Shown here: piece after piece, positions 21,395 to 31,121 of the stretch
Position numbering within the stretch: position 1 is the stretch's first letter
Layout of the letters: the number at the start of each line of letters is the position of its first letter
Assembly: GCA_963719345.1 (NCBI GenBank)
Contig: CAVRCA010000001.1
Coordinates: 930,001 to 994,000 of the forward strand
DNA: 64,000 nt
From: CAVRCA01 sp963719345
GTDB taxonomy: Bacteria > Pseudomonadota > Alphaproteobacteria > Acetobacterales > Acetobacteraceae
Reading direction: 5' to 3'
Notes under the pieces: model-generated
Databases searched by the model: none
What the model saw: the letters and a program-made list of their open reading frames with translations, nothing else
Told to the model about the DNA's origin: nothing
Program-made: the position numbers and the translations under genes

Positions 21395-23168
21395 CAGGGG
21401 CGGCGTCGGAGATGACCAGGCCCGGGCTAAGCGTGCCGTTCCACGCCTCCGCCCGCAGATGGCCTGCCAGGTGCAACGCCGCACCGCCGCCCAGCAGCGC
21501 GTCCGCCAGCGCGCCCTCGCGCGCACGGAACAGCATCGCCTTCAGCCGCACGCCGCCGCCCTCGCCTTCCACGAACGCCCGGATCGCGGTGCCCTCGCGG
21601 CCCACCCGATCGGCGCGCACCACGCGGGCGCGCTGCAGCACGAACACCGGCTCCTCGTTGCCGTTGCCGAACGGCGCCAGCCGGCCGACATGCTGCGCCA
21701 ATTCGGTCGTCGCCCCCGGCACCGCGAGCGCGCCCTCCACGGTGAGGTCGGCGGCCGAGGGCAGCGCGGCAGCCGACGCCAGCCGCTCATCGAGGAAGGC
21801 ATGGAAATCGGCCAGCCGCTCGGCCCGGAGCGAAAATCCCGCCGCCATGGAATGGCCGCCGCCGGTGGTCAGAATGCCGGCCTGCCGCGCCGCGATCACC
21901 GCCGCACCGAGATCGTGCCCGACCACCGACCGACCGGAGCCCTTGCCCATCCCGTCCGTCAGCGCGGCGACGCAGGTCGGGCGATTGAACCGCTCCTTGA
22001 TGCGGCCGGCGACGATGCCGACCACCCCGGGATGCCAGTCGGCGCCGGCGACCAGCAGCGCCGGGTGCCCCGCGGCGGCCTGCGCCTCGGCGGCCAGCAG
22101 CGCTGCCTCCAGCATTCCGGCCTCCACTTCTTGGCGCTGCTTGTTCGTCGCGTCGAGCACCTGGGCGAGGGCGCGCGCCTCCACCGCGTCGTCGCACAAC
22201 AGCAAACGCAGGCCGAGATCGGCTTGGCTGATCCGGCCGGCGGCGTTGATCCGCGGTCCGAGGCCGAACCCGCAGGTGAAAGCGGTCGGATGGTCGCGGG
22301 TCTGCGCCACTTCGAGCAGCGCGTCGATCCCCGGCCGGGCGCGTCGTGCCATCACCTTCAGCCCCTGGCACACCAGGGCGCGGTTGAGGCCGATCAGCGG
22401 CATCACGTCGCACACCGTCGCCAGCGCCACCAGATCGAGCAGGCCGAGCAGGTCGGGCTCCGGCCGCCCCTGAAAGAAGCCGCGCCGGCGCAGCGTTCGC
22501 ACCGTCGCGACCGCGGTGAGGAAGGCGACGGCGGCGGCGCAGAGATGGGTAAGGCCGGAGCCGCAGTCGAGCCGGCTCGGGTTCACGGTGGCGAAAATCG
22601 GCGGCGGCGGCCCTTCCGCCTTGTGGTGGTCGAGCACCACCACGTCGGCCCGGCCATGCACCGCGTGCAGCGCCTCGGCCGCCGCCGTGCCGCAATCGAC
22701 GCACACCACAAGGGTCGCCCCGCGCTGCACCAGGTTCCGCAGCGCCGGAGCGTTCGGGCCGTATCCTTCGGCGAGCCGGTCGGGCACGTGGTGCAGCACC
22801 GGGCAGCCGAGTTCGCGCAGCAGGGTCAATATCAATGCGGCGCTGCACGCCCCGTCCACGTCGTAGTCACCGAACACCGCCACCGTCTCGGCGCGCTCCA
22901 CCGCGCCGGCGATGCGCTCGGCGGCGGCGTCCATGTCCGCCAATACCGACGGGTCAGGCAGCAGCGCCCGCAGGGTCGGCTGCAAAAAATGCGTCGCCTC
23001 CTCGAGCCCGATGCCGCGCGCCGCCAGCAGTCGTCCCATGATCTCCGGTATGCCGTGCCGCTGGGCGATCCCGAGGCCGATCCGCGGCTCGCCCTCGCGC
23101 CAGATCCAGCGCCGCCCGCTCAGGCTGCGCGCCACGCCGAGCGCGGACCCATCCGTCATGCCATCCAT
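21390..23168 (-). CDS. recJ: Single-stranded-DNA-specific exonuclease RecJ
   Basis: About 592 residues. RecJ degrades single-stranded DNA 5' to 3' in recombination and mismatch repair. DHH-domain motifs: GDYDVDGACSAA, CVDCGTAA, VLDHHKAEG and the long GLGPRINAAGRIS; the DHHA1 part has TTGGGHSMAAGFSL. A C-terminal OB-like domain follows (LAPFGNGNEEPVF). The start was set at ATG 23168 (MDGMTDGS) or 23159, with GGAG upstream and 17 bases after the corrected glpX stop. As sequenced, the frame runs on upstream into glpX, but only because glpX is frameshifted; this is not a real fusion. Confidence 0.93.
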   Translation of the reverse strand: MDGMTDGSALGVARSLSGRRWIWREGEPRIGLGIAQRHGIPEIMGRLLAARGIGLEEATHFLQPTLRALLPDPSVLADMDAAAERIAGAVERAETVAVFGDYDVDGACSAALILTLLRELGCPVLHHVPDRLAEGYGPNAPALRNLVQRGATLVVCVDCGTAAAEALHAVHGRADVVVLDHHKAEGPPPPIFATVNPSRLDCGSGLTHLCAAAVAFLTAVATVRTLRRRGFFQGRPEPDLLGLLDLVALATVCDVMPLIGLNRALVCQGLKVMARRARPGIDALLEVAQTRDHPTAFTCGFGLGPRINAAGRISQADLGLRLLLCDDAVEARALAQVLDATNKQRQEVEAGMLEAALLAAEAQAAAGHPALLVAGADWHPGVVGIVAGRIKERFNRPTCVAALTDGMGKGSGRSVVGHDLGAAVIAARQAGILTTGGGHSMAAGFSLRAERLADFHAFLDERLASAAALPSAADLTVEGALAVPGATTELAQHVGRLAPFGNGNEEPVFVLQRARVVRADRVGREGTAIRAFVEGEGGGVRLKAMLFRAREGALADALLGGGAALHLAGHLRAEAWNGTLSPGLVISDAAPA

Positions 23169-23185
23169 CGAGCCCCGTCTCCGTA

Positions 23186-24185
23186 TCAGGACGACGGCGA
23201 CCAGGTTTTCCGGTCGAAATTGTGGTGCGCCTCGACGTAGCGCACGGTGCCCGACTTGCTGCGCATCACGATCGACTGCGTAACCGCGCCATGCCCCAGT
23301 CGCCGCACGCCGTTGAGCATCGCGCCATTCGGTGACACCCGTCGCGGCGAACATCACGTCGCCCTTCGCCATCTCGGCCACCGAGTATTTGCGCTGCGGG
23401 TCGGCGATTCCCATGCTGCGCGCACGCTCGATCTGCGCCTCGTCCTCATACATCAGCCGGCCCTGCATCTGGCCCCCCGTGCAGCGCAGCGCCGCCGCCG
23501 CCAGCACGCCCTCCGGCGCGCCGCCGGAACCCATGTACATGTCCACCCCGGTGTTCGGCATGGCCGTCGCGATCACCCCGGCCACGTCGCCGTCGCCGAT
23601 CAGCATGATCCGGGCGCCCGCCTCCCGGCACGCCGCGATCAGGTCCTTGTGGCGGTCCCGCTCGAGGATGCACACCACGAGGTCGGAGATGTCGCGCTTC
23701 CTGGCCTGCGCGAGATTGCGCAGGTTCGCCGCGGGCGATGCATCGAGGTCGATCACGCCGTCGGGCAAGCCGCCGCCCACCGCGATCTTGTCCATGTAGA
23801 TGTCGGGCGCATGCAGGAAGTTGCCGTGCTCGGCCAGCGCCACCACGGCGAGCGCGTTCGGGCCGCCCTTGGCCGTGATGGTGGTGCCCTCCAGAGGATC
23901 GACCGCGATGTCCATCGCCGGCCCGCCGTGGCCGACCTTTTCGCCGATATAGAGCATCGGCGCCTCGTCCATCTCACCCTCGCCGATCACCACGGTGCCG
24001 TCGATCGCGACGTGGTCGAACGCCTTCCGCATCGCCTCGACCGCCGCGCCGTCGGCCTCGTTCTTCTTGCCGCGCCCCATCCACTTCGATGCGGCGAGTG
24101 CCGCCGCTTCGGTGACGCGCACCAGTTCCAGCGCAAGATTGCGGTCGACGACCGCTGCCGGGTCGAACGGCGCAGCGTTGCTCAT
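23186..24185 (-). CDS. glpX: Fructose-1,6-bisphosphatase class II (frameshifted near 3' end)
   Basis: GlpX hydrolyses fructose-1,6-bisphosphate in gluconeogenesis. Metal and substrate motifs are present: VVIGEGEMDEAPML, DIAVDPLEGTTI and GSGGAPEGVLAAAALRC. After GDVMFAATGVT the frame breaks at about 23333 (ACCGAATGG where ACCGATGG is expected). One extra A shifts the last ~50 codons; in the other frame the expected LNGVRRLGHGAVTQSIVMRS and YVEAHHNFDRKTW continue to a TGA at 23186. Corrected length is about 332 residues, normal for the family. The start at 24185 has GGGAGAG upstream. It lies 22 bases after hom in an alaC-hom-glpX-recJ operon. Confidence 0.9.
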
Positions 24186-24201
24186 CGGTTCTCTCCCAAA
24201 T

Positions 24202-24217
24202 ACCCGCTCAGGCGGGT
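24202..24217 (-). repeat. Small hairpin between hom and glpX
   Basis: ACCCGC and GCGGGT pair around a four-base loop, overlapping the hom stop codon and lying ahead of the glpX ribosome site. It may affect translational coupling. There is no T-run. Confidence 0.3.
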
Positions 24218-25502
24218 TCGATGCGGATGATGGTCGGCGCTTCCAGCACGGCATCCAGCGCCGAAATCCGGTCGAGCGCCGCGGTCATCGCCGATTTATT
24301 GGTTTCATGCGTGACCAGCACGACCGGCACCGCCTCGCCAGGACTGCGGCCCCGCTGCAACATCGATTTCGAGCGAAATGCCGATGTCGCGCAGCACCGC
24401 CGTCACGTCGGCGATCACCCCCGGCCGGTCGACCACCATCAGGCGCAGATAGTAGGCGCCGACATGCGCCGCCATCGGTACCGACGGTGCGTCGGAGAGC
24501 GCACCGGACGCAGCCCCCCAGACCGGGGTCGCGCGGTCCGCGCGCGATGTCGATCAGGTCGGCGACCACGGCGGAGGCGGTCGGCCCGGCACCGGCTCCC
24601 CTGCCCTCCAGCATGACGCGGCCGACGAAATCGCCCTCGGCGACCACGGCGTTGAACACGCCGTCCACCCGCGCGATCGGCGATGCCTGCGGCACCATGC
24701 ACGGATGCACGCGCGCCTCGATGCCGTGTTCCGTCCGCCGCGCGATGCCGAGCAGCTTGATGCGGTAGCCGAGCTCACCGGCGAACGCGATGTCGAGCGC
24801 CGAGACCCGCCGGATACCCTCGACATGCACCGCATCGAACGCCACCGGGCGACCGAACGCCAGCGCCGCCAGGATCGCCAGCTTGTGCGCGGCATCGATG
24901 CCGTCGACGTCGAACGACGGATCGGCCTCCGCGTAGCCGAGTTTCTGGGCATCGGCGAGCACCTCGGAAAACTCCCGGCCGCGCTCGCGCATGACGGTGA
25001 GAATGTAGTTGCAGGTGCCGTTGAGGATGCCGGCGATGCGGCCGATGCGGTTGGCCGCCAAGCCCTCCCGCACCGCCTTGATCGCCGGAATGCCGCCGGC
25101 CACCGCGGCCTCGAATGCCAGCGCTACCCCGGCGCGCTCGGCGATCGCGGCAAGCTCGGCGCCATGCACCGCCAGCAGCGCCTTGTTGGCGGTGACGACC
25201 GGCTTGCCCGCTTCCAGCGCCGCCTCGACGAGCTGGCGCGCCGGCCCCTCGGAGCCGCCGATCACCTCCACCACCACGTCGACGCCCGGGTCGGCAGCGA
25301 GCGCCACCGGGTCGTCGTACCAGCGCAGCCCGCCGACATCGATGCCGCGGTCGCGGGTGCGATCGCGGGCCGAGACGGCGGTGACGGCGATCGGCCGGCC
25401 GGCGCGGGCGGTGACGATGTCGGCATTGTCGCGCAGCACGGCCAGCACGCCGGCGCCGACCGTGCCGAGGCCGGCCACCGCGACGGAGAGCGGACGGATC
25501 AT
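24208..25502 (-). CDS. hom: Homoserine dehydrogenase (two frameshifts in the C-terminal third)
   Basis: Catalyses NAD(P)H reduction of aspartate semialdehyde to homoserine for threonine, methionine and isoleucine. Rossmann start VAGLGTVGAGVL, then VVTANKALLAVHG, GGIPAIKAVREGL, RIAGILNGTCNYIL and the catalytic KLGYAEADPSFDVDGIDAAH. Frame breaks occur near 24525 (CCCC run) and 24363 (GAAATCGATG). Across the three frames the regulatory ACT domain is complete: YYLRLMVVDRPGVIADVTAV, MLQRGRSPGEAVPVVLVTHE, ending RIEPA at 24208. Both changes behave as single insertions. The start ATG overlaps the alaC stop (ATGA). Loss of this enzyme would cause auxotrophy, so sequence error is likelier than decay. 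Confidence 0.9.
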
Positions 25503-26719
25503 GCCGAGGCGGCGCTCAGCACCGGCTCGGCGGGCGAGCCATTGTCCGATTGCAGGAAGGCCCGGATGCTGCGCACCGCCTGCCGCAGCCGGTGGGTGTT
25601 CTCGACCAGCGCGATGCGCACGAACCCCTCGCCATGCTCGCCGAACCCGATGCCCGGCGCGACCGCCACCTTCGCGCGGGCGAGCAGCAGCTTGCTGAAC
25701 TCGACGCTGCCGAGATCGGCGTAGCGCGGCGGGATCGGCGCCCAGGCGAACATCGAACCTTGCGGGCTGGGCACGTCCCATCCGGCCGATTGCAGCCCGC
25801 GGATCAGCACGTCGCGGCGCTCGCGGTACATCTCCCGGGTCTGCTGCACGCAATCCTGCGGCCCGTTCAGGGCGGCGACGGCGGCGACCTGGATCGGCGT
25901 GAACGCGCCGTAGTCGAGATACGACTTCATGCGGGTGAGCGCGGTGATCAGGCGCGGGTTGCCGGCCGCGAACCCGACGCGCCAGCCCGGCATCGAGTAC
26001 GTCTTGGACAGGCTGGTGAACTCGACGGCGATGTCCTTCGCTCCCGGCACCTGCAGCAGCGAGGGCGGCGGCGCGTCGCCAAAGTAGATTTCGGCGTAGG
26101 CGAGGTCCGACATGATCCACAGCTCATGCCGGCGGGCGAACGCGACGATCTCGCGGTAGAAGTCGAGGTCGGCGAGATAGGCGGTGGGATTGGACGGGAA
26201 GTTGACGATCAGCGCCGTCGGCTTGGGCACCGAGTGCCGCACCGCGCGGTCGAGCGCCCGCAGCATGTCCTGGTCGGGGATGGCGGGCACGCTACGCACC
26301 GAGGCGCCGGCGATGATGAAGCCGAATTGGTGGATCGGGTAGGACGGGTTCGGCACCAGAATGGTGTCGCCCGGGCTGGTGATGGCGGCGGCGAGGTTGG
26401 CCAGCCCCTCCTTCGAGCCGAGGGTGGCGATCACCTCGGTCTCCGGGTCGAGGGCCACGGCGAACCGGCGCGCGTAGTAGGCGGCCAGGGCGCGGAGCAG
26501 GCCTGGGATGCCCTTGCTGACGGAATAGCGGTGGGTGCGCGGATCCTGCACCGCCTCGACCAGCTTGGCGACGATGTGCGGCGGCGTCGGGCTGTCGGGG
26601 TTGCCCATGCCGAGGTCGATCACGTCCTCCCCGGCGGCCCGCGCCCGTGCCTTGGCCGAGTTCACCTCGGCGAACACGTAAGGGGGCAGGCGGCGGATAC
26701 GGTGGAAGTCGTCGGACAT
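25499..26719 (-). CDS. alaC: Alanine-synthesising transaminase AlaC-like (class I aminotransferase)
   Basis: A 406-residue PLP enzyme of fold type I. The PLP lysine is in SLSKTYSMPGWRVGF, preceded by VNFPSNPTAY and SDLAYAEIYF, and RIALVENTHRLRQAV holds the substrate-carboxylate arginine. IDLGMGNPDSPTPPHIV and RIRRLPPYVFAEV are typical of the AlaC/YfdZ group, which transfers amino groups between glutamate and pyruvate. It is the second gene of a minus-strand operon and overlaps hom by four bases, an order seen in other alphaproteobacteria. A related aspartate/LL-DAP activity cannot be excluded. Confidence 0.87.
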   Translation of the reverse strand: MSDDFHRIRRLPPYVFAEVNSAKARARAAGEDVIDLGMGNPDSPTPPHIVAKLVEAVQDPRTHRYSVSKGIPGLLRALAAYYARRFAVALDPETEVIATLGSKEGLANLAAAITSPGDTILVPNPSYPIHQFGFIIAGASVRSVPAIPDQDMLRALDRAVRHSVPKPTALIVNFPSNPTAYLADLDFYREIVAFARRHELWIMSDLAYAEIYFGDAPPPSLLQVPGAKDIAVEFTSLSKTYSMPGWRVGFAAGNPRLITALTRMKSYLDYGAFTPIQVAAVAALNGPQDCVQQTREMYRERRDVLIRGLQSAGWDVPSPQGSMFAWAPIPPRYADLGSVEFSKLLLARAKVAVAPGIGFGEHGEGFVRIALVENTHRLRQAVRSIRAFLQSDNGSPAEPVLSAASA

Positions 26720-26742
26720 CGGAGTCTTTCGTGAGAGGGGGA

Positions 26743-27852
26743 TTATTCTACCAGACGGGCGGCCCCGCCGCGACCGGCGGCTTGCGCGTCCACCCGCACC
26801 GAGCCGGCCGGCACCCCCGCCCGCGACAGCGCCGCCGCCATGGCCTCGGCCCGGTTGAGCGCCAGGGTGAGCGCGCCTGACTGCGCCCGCGGGTCCGGGG
26901 AGGCGGCCTCGCCGAACCCGCTGACCATCACGGCGGCGTTGTGCCGCCCGGCGGCCAGTTTTCGGAGCGCCGTCGCCCCGTCGGCCGGCAAATCCGCGGA
27001 CCCGGCCGGAAAGGCGATCGGCACGGTGTCGCCGACCTGCCGGGGTTCTGCCGGAGCCGGTGGCGCGGCGGGCGGCGCAGCATCGACGGACGCGCTCCGC
27101 CCGGCGTTGTTGGCCGAGGGCGCGCCGGGAAGACGGGGAGGCGCCGGGGGAGCCGCCGCGAAGGCCGGCATCCCGTTCGGCGCGGCTTGGGCGTCGTCGG
27201 CACTCGCCGGCGGAGCCAGCGATGCCTGGCCGCCTTGGTCGGCCGGCACAGGATTTGACCCCGCCCCAGTCGTTTTGCCCGCCCCTGGGGCTGCCCCCGA
27301 GACAGCCGGCGAAGCCGCAACGGAGACCGGCGGGGCAGCCGGCGCGGGAGCCGCCGCCGTGGTGGGTGGCGTGGTGCCAGTCGGCGTGGCGGCCGGCGGC
27401 GCGGGAGGCGCGGTGGCGGCCGCCAGCGAGGCGCTCGCCGTATCAGCCGGAGCGGCGGCGGGCGGCTGCGGCGGCGAGCCCCCGGCGAACGCCAGCGGCG
27501 ACCCGGTCGTCGCGGCCGCGCCGTTCCTGGTCGGCGCCCGCAACGGGGCTGCCTCGGCGTCCCGCCGGGCGGTGGCACGATCGGTGGCCAACGCATCGGC
27601 GATCTGCTGATGCAGCTTCATGTCTGGAGGGGCGGGCCGGCTCGGTACGCTGGCGAGATTGGGATAGGGCTGGTCCGCCCCGGGCGGCGGCGGCCGCTGC
27701 TCCGCGATCGCCCCACCCTGCAGGCCGCGCCACCACTCCACCGGATTATAGGACCCCGGCAGCGCGGAGCAGGCGGACAGGCTGCCCGCCAGTACCGTCG
27801 CGACCGGTACCGTAGCGATCAGCCGCTCACAGCGCCTGCGAACCGACAGCAT
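26743..27852 (-). CDS. Lipoprotein with Ala/Pro-rich linker and OmpA-like C-terminal domain
   Basis: About 369 residues. A lipoprotein signal ends in LAGSLSAC (lipobox), followed by ALPGSYNPVEWWRGL. Residues ~130-270 are low-complexity Ala/Pro/Thr sequence. The last ~95 residues (VGDTVPIAFPAGSADLPADG, MVSGFGEAA, ALNRAEAMAAALSRAGVP) resemble an OmpA/MotB peptidoglycan-binding domain. It is probably an envelope protein tethered to the outer membrane. Start ATG 27852 was chosen because it places the signal peptide correctly; the open frame continues upstream without homology. It leads the alaC operon by 23 bases and diverges from phaC. Confidence 0.75.
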   Translation of the reverse strand: MLSVRRRCERLIATVPVATVLAGSLSACSALPGSYNPVEWWRGLQGGAIAEQRPPPPGADQPYPNLASVPSRPAPPDMKLHQQIADALATDRATARRDAEAAPLRAPTRNGAAATTGSPLAFAGGSPPQPPAAAPADTASASLAAATAPPAPPAATPTGTTPPTTAAAPAPAAPPVSVAASPAVSGAAPGAGKTTGAGSNPVPADQGGQASLAPPASADDAQAAPNGMPAFAAAPPAPPRLPGAPSANNAGRSASVDAAPPAAPPAPAEPRQVGDTVPIAFPAGSADLPADGATALRKLAAGRHNAAVMVSGFGEAASPDPRAQSGALTLALNRAEAMAAALSRAGVPAGSVRVDAQAAGRGGAARLVE

Positions 27853-28004
27853 GCAAGCGTGGTCCGGGCTCGGTTCTCGCCGGTCAGCCCTTCGGGTGTT
27901 GCCTATCCCGAGAGGTTGCGCCCCGTTTCTGCATGTCATAGGTCGGACCCGCCTCACCGCGCGTTCGTTTAGCGTGCAGTGGTGCGCACGGAAAGGACGT
28001 CCCA

Positions 28005-29804
28005 ATGGCAGAGCAGGAAAAGCCCGAGAAGCAGGAGTTCAAACTGCCCGACCCGGCGGTCATCACGCGCTCGATGGCGGACGTCGCGGAGCGGTCCCAA
28101 CGCATCGTCAGCGAGTGGCTCAGGCGGCAGTCGCCGGGACAGAGCAACCCCGATCCGCTCAACATCGGCGCCGCCTTCGCCGAGATGACGGCCAAGCTGA
28201 TGGCCAATCCAGGCAAGCTCATGCAGGCACAGATCGGCTTCTGGCAGGACTACCTGACGTTGTGGCAGAACACCGCGCGCAAGATGATGGGCATCGACGC
28301 CAAGCCGGTCATCGACGCGCCCTCGAGCGACCGCCGCTTCCGTGACGACGCCTGGCGCGACAACGAGGTGTTCGACTTCATCCGGCAAACCTACCTGTTG
28401 TCGGCGCGCTACGTGAACGACGTGGTGACCCATGTCGATGGGCTCGATGCGAAGACGGCCCAGAAGGTCGATTTCTACTCGCGTCAGTTCATGGACGCGA
28501 TGAGCCCAAGCAACTTCCTGTTCACCAACCCCGAGGTGCTGCGCAAGACGGCCGAGACCGGCGGCGAAAATCTTCTCAAGGGCTTGAACAACCTGCTGGC
28601 CGATCTCGAGCGCGGCAAGGGCCAGCTGCGCATCAAGATGACGGATACCGAGGCATTCAAGTTCGGCGAGAACATCGCCATAACACCCGGGAAAGTGGTG
28701 TTCCAGAACGATCTGATGCAGCTGATCCAATACAACCCGACCACCGAGACGGTGCTGAAGCGGCCGCTGCTGATCGGGCCGCCCTGGATCAATAAGTTCT
28801 ACATCCTCGACCTCCGGCCGCGGAACAGCTTAGTCAAATGGGCGGTCGCGCAAGGTCACACGGTATTCGTGATCAGCTGGGTCAACCCGGACGAGCGGCT
28901 CAGCGAGAAGAGTTTCGAGGACTACATGACGGAGGGCTACCTCGCCGCCCTCGATGCGATCGAGGCCGCCACCGGCGAGGTCGAGGTGAACGCGATCGGC
29001 TACTGCCTGGGCGGCACGCTGCTGGCCAGCACGCTCGCCCGCAACGCGGTCAAGAACGACGATCGCATCAAGTCGGCGACGTTCTTCGTGACCTTGACCG
29101 ACTTCCGCGACGCGGGAGAACTCGGGGTGTTCATCGACGAGGAGCAGCTCAGCGCACTCGAGGAGAAGATGAACCAGCGCGGCTACCTCGAGGGCAGCGA
29201 GATGTCCACGACGTTCAACATGCTGCGCGCCAACGACCTGATCTGGTCGTTCGTCGTCAACAACTACCTCATGGGCAACGAGCCCTTTCCGTTCGATTTG
29301 CTGTACTGGAACAGCGATTCGACGCGGATGCCGGCGAAGATGCACAGCTTCTACTTGCGCAACATGTATCAGCAGAACCTGCTGGCGCAGCCGGGCGGCA
29401 TCACGCTTGGCGGAGTGCCGATCGACCTCGAGCGGATCCGCACGCCGTCCTATTTCCTGTCGACGCGCGAGGACCACATCGCGCCGTGGAAATCCACCTA
29501 TCGCGGCACTCAGCTGCTGGGCGGCCCGAAGCGCTTCGTGCTGGCCGCCTCGGGGCACATCGCCGGGGTCGTCAATCCGCCCGAGAGCGGCAAATACAAC
29601 CACTGGATCAACGACGACCTGCCGCCGGACCCGGAGGCCTGGTTCGAGGGCGCGACCGAGATGGCCGGCTCCTGGTGGCCGGACTGGCAACACTGGGTAA
29701 CGGCGCTCGACAAACGGCGGGTCAAGGCGCGCATCCCCGGCGACGGCAAGCTCGCGCCGATCGAGGACGCCCCCGGCAGCTACGTCGCCGTCCGCCTGAC
29801 CTGA
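28005..29804 (+). CDS. phaC: Class I poly(3-hydroxyalkanoate) synthase
   Basis: A 599-residue synthase that polymerises 3-hydroxybutyryl-CoA on the granule surface. N-terminal PhaC_N domain (NPGKLMQAQIGFWQDYLTLW, RFRDDAWRDNEVFDFIRQ), then an alpha/beta-hydrolase domain with lipase-like box GYCLGGT and catalytic Cys334. The aspartate lies in STREDHIAPW and the histidine in AASGHIAGVVNPP. Length and these motifs indicate class I (no PhaE or PhaR needed). The ATG at 28005 follows GGAAAGGACG. phaZ and bdhA of the same cycle are in this window, but no phaA, phaB or phasin gene is adjacent. Confidence 0.95.
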   Translation: MAEQEKPEKQEFKLPDPAVITRSMADVAERSQRIVSEWLRRQSPGQSNPDPLNIGAAFAEMTAKLMANPGKLMQAQIGFWQDYLTLWQNTARKMMGIDAKPVIDAPSSDRRFRDDAWRDNEVFDFIRQTYLLSARYVNDVVTHVDGLDAKTAQKVDFYSRQFMDAMSPSNFLFTNPEVLRKTAETGGENLLKGLNNLLADLERGKGQLRIKMTDTEAFKFGENIAITPGKVVFQNDLMQLIQYNPTTETVLKRPLLIGPPWINKFYILDLRPRNSLVKWAVAQGHTVFVISWVNPDERLSEKSFEDYMTEGYLAALDAIEAATGEVEVNAIGYCLGGTLLASTLARNAVKNDDRIKSATFFVTLTDFRDAGELGVFIDEEQLSALEEKMNQRGYLEGSEMSTTFNMLRANDLIWSFVVNNYLMGNEPFPFDLLYWNSDSTRMPAKMHSFYLRNMYQQNLLAQPGGITLGGVPIDLERIRTPSYFLSTREDHIAPWKSTYRGTQLLGGPKRFVLAASGHIAGVVNPPESGKYNHWINDDLPPDPEAWFEGATEMAGSWWPDWQHWVTALDKRRVKARIPGDGKLAPIEDAPGSYVAVRLT

Positions 29805-29978
29805 ACTTAAACGGGCGGAGAGTTTTCAGCGGCAGGGCAGCAAAGGGTTAACCTGATCTGTGGCTTCATTGCCGATCCAGGGGACCCACGATGCGGTGCG
29901 TCGGGTATTTCCGGACGCGAAGGTTCACACGACCGCCGCCGATCGTCTATTCGAGGTCTCGCCGCTGCAGGACGCCGC
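29805..29978. other. Intergenic region between phaC and phnM
   Basis: 174 bases without a supported gene. No clear terminator or promoter was recognised. Confidence 0.4.
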
Positions 29979-31121
29979 ATGAGCCCAGACTTGCTCCTGA
30001 CCAACGCCCGTATTGTGCTCGCCGACCAAGTGGTTTTGGGGACCGTGACGCTGACGGGCAGCCGGATCGGTGCGGTCGATCCCGGTGGTTCGACCCAGCC
30101 GCCGGCGCTCGACCTCGACGGCGACTATCTCATCCCGGGCGTGGTGGACGTCCACACCGACAATCTCGAGCGGCAGGTGCATCCGCGGAGCAACGCGCGC
30201 TGGCCATCCCGCTCGGCGCTCGTCGCGCACGATGCCCAGTGCGCCGCGGCCGGCGTCACGACGGTCCTGGACGCGCTGTGCCTGGGCAATCTCGGTTTCG
30301 ACAAGGACCGGATGCGCACCTTCCGCGAGGGGGTCGCCGATCTCGACGCGCTGGGCGGCACCGGCCTGCTCAAGGCCGAGCACTTCCTGCACCTGCGCTG
30401 CGAGCTGCCGGCGGCCGACATGCTGGGGCTGCTCGAGCCGGTCGCCGAGCATCCGCGCGTGCGGATGATCAGCCTGATGGATCACAGCCCGGGAGTCGGC
30501 CAGTATTCGGACGTGACGCGCTACAAGGCGCTGCGGGTTAAGGAAGGCGGGGTGACGGCGGAATACGTCGAGCAGCACATCGCGGTCCTGCTGGAGCAGC
30601 GCGAGCGACATCGCGACCCGAACCGCCGGGCATTGCTGGCCCGCGTCGCCGGGCTCGGCATCCCGCTTGCCAGCCACGATGACCGCACCGCCGAGGAGAT
30701 CGCCGAGAACGAGGCCGACGGCATCCGCATCAGCGAGTTCCCGGTCACCATGCTCGCCGCGACCGCGGCCAAGGTGGCCGGCATGGAGGTGATCGCGGGA
30801 GCCCCCAACATCGTCCGCGGCGGCTCGCATTCCGGGAACGTCGCTGCGGCCGACCTGGTGCGGGCCGCGGCGGTCGACGCATTCGCCTCCGACTACGTCC
30901 CGGCGAGCCTGATCGAAGCCGCGTTCCAATGCACGCGCGAGGCCGGCATCTCCCTGCCCGACGCCGTAGCGCTGGTTACGGATCGCCCGGCGCGCATGGT
31001 GGGACTGGTCGATCGGGGGCGTATCGCGGCGGGGATGCGGGCCGACCTGGTCCGGGTCCGGGTCCACGAGGGTCTGCCGATCGTCCGCGAGGTATGGCGC
31101 GCCGGCGAACGGGTCGCCTGA
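29979..31121 (+). CDS. phnM: Alpha-D-ribose 1-methylphosphonate 5-triphosphate diphosphatase
   Basis: A 380-residue amidohydrolase-fold enzyme that removes pyrophosphate from ribose 1-methylphosphonate 5-triphosphate in the C-P lyase pathway. Motifs: LIPGVVDVHTDNLERQVHPR (metal ligands), KAEHFLHLRCEL, MDHSPGVGQY, PLASHDDRT and GAPNIVRGGSHSGN, all characteristic of PhnM rather than general dihydroorotases. Length matches the family. The start has AGGA upstream. It overlaps the following DUF1045 gene by one base. The core C-P lyase genes (phnGHIJKL) are not in the window. Confidence 0.93.
   Translation: MSPDLLLTNARIVLADQVVLGTVTLTGSRIGAVDPGGSTQPPALDLDGDYLIPGVVDVHTDNLERQVHPRSNARWPSRSALVAHDAQCAAAGVTTVLDALCLGNLGFDKDRMRTFREGVADLDALGGTGLLKAEHFLHLRCELPAADMLGLLEPVAEHPRVRMISLMDHSPGVGQYSDVTRYKALRVKEGGVTAEYVEQHIAVLLEQRERHRDPNRRALLARVAGLGIPLASHDDRTAEEIAENEADGIRISEFPVTMLAATAAKVAGMEVIAGAPNIVRGGSHSGNVAAADLVRAAAVDAFASDYVPASLIEAAFQCTREAGISLPDAVALVTDRPARMVGLVDRGRIAAGMRADLVRVRVHEGLPIVREVWRAGERVA

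Noticed and set aside
21459..23240. 593-codon open frame opposite recJ
   Set aside because: Arg- and Gln-rich shadow of recJ with no recognisable domain.
24202..24217. Hairpin ahead of glpX as a riboswitch
   Set aside because: A 6-bp stem with a four-base loop is too small, and it overlaps the hom stop codon. No known riboswitch core was seen.
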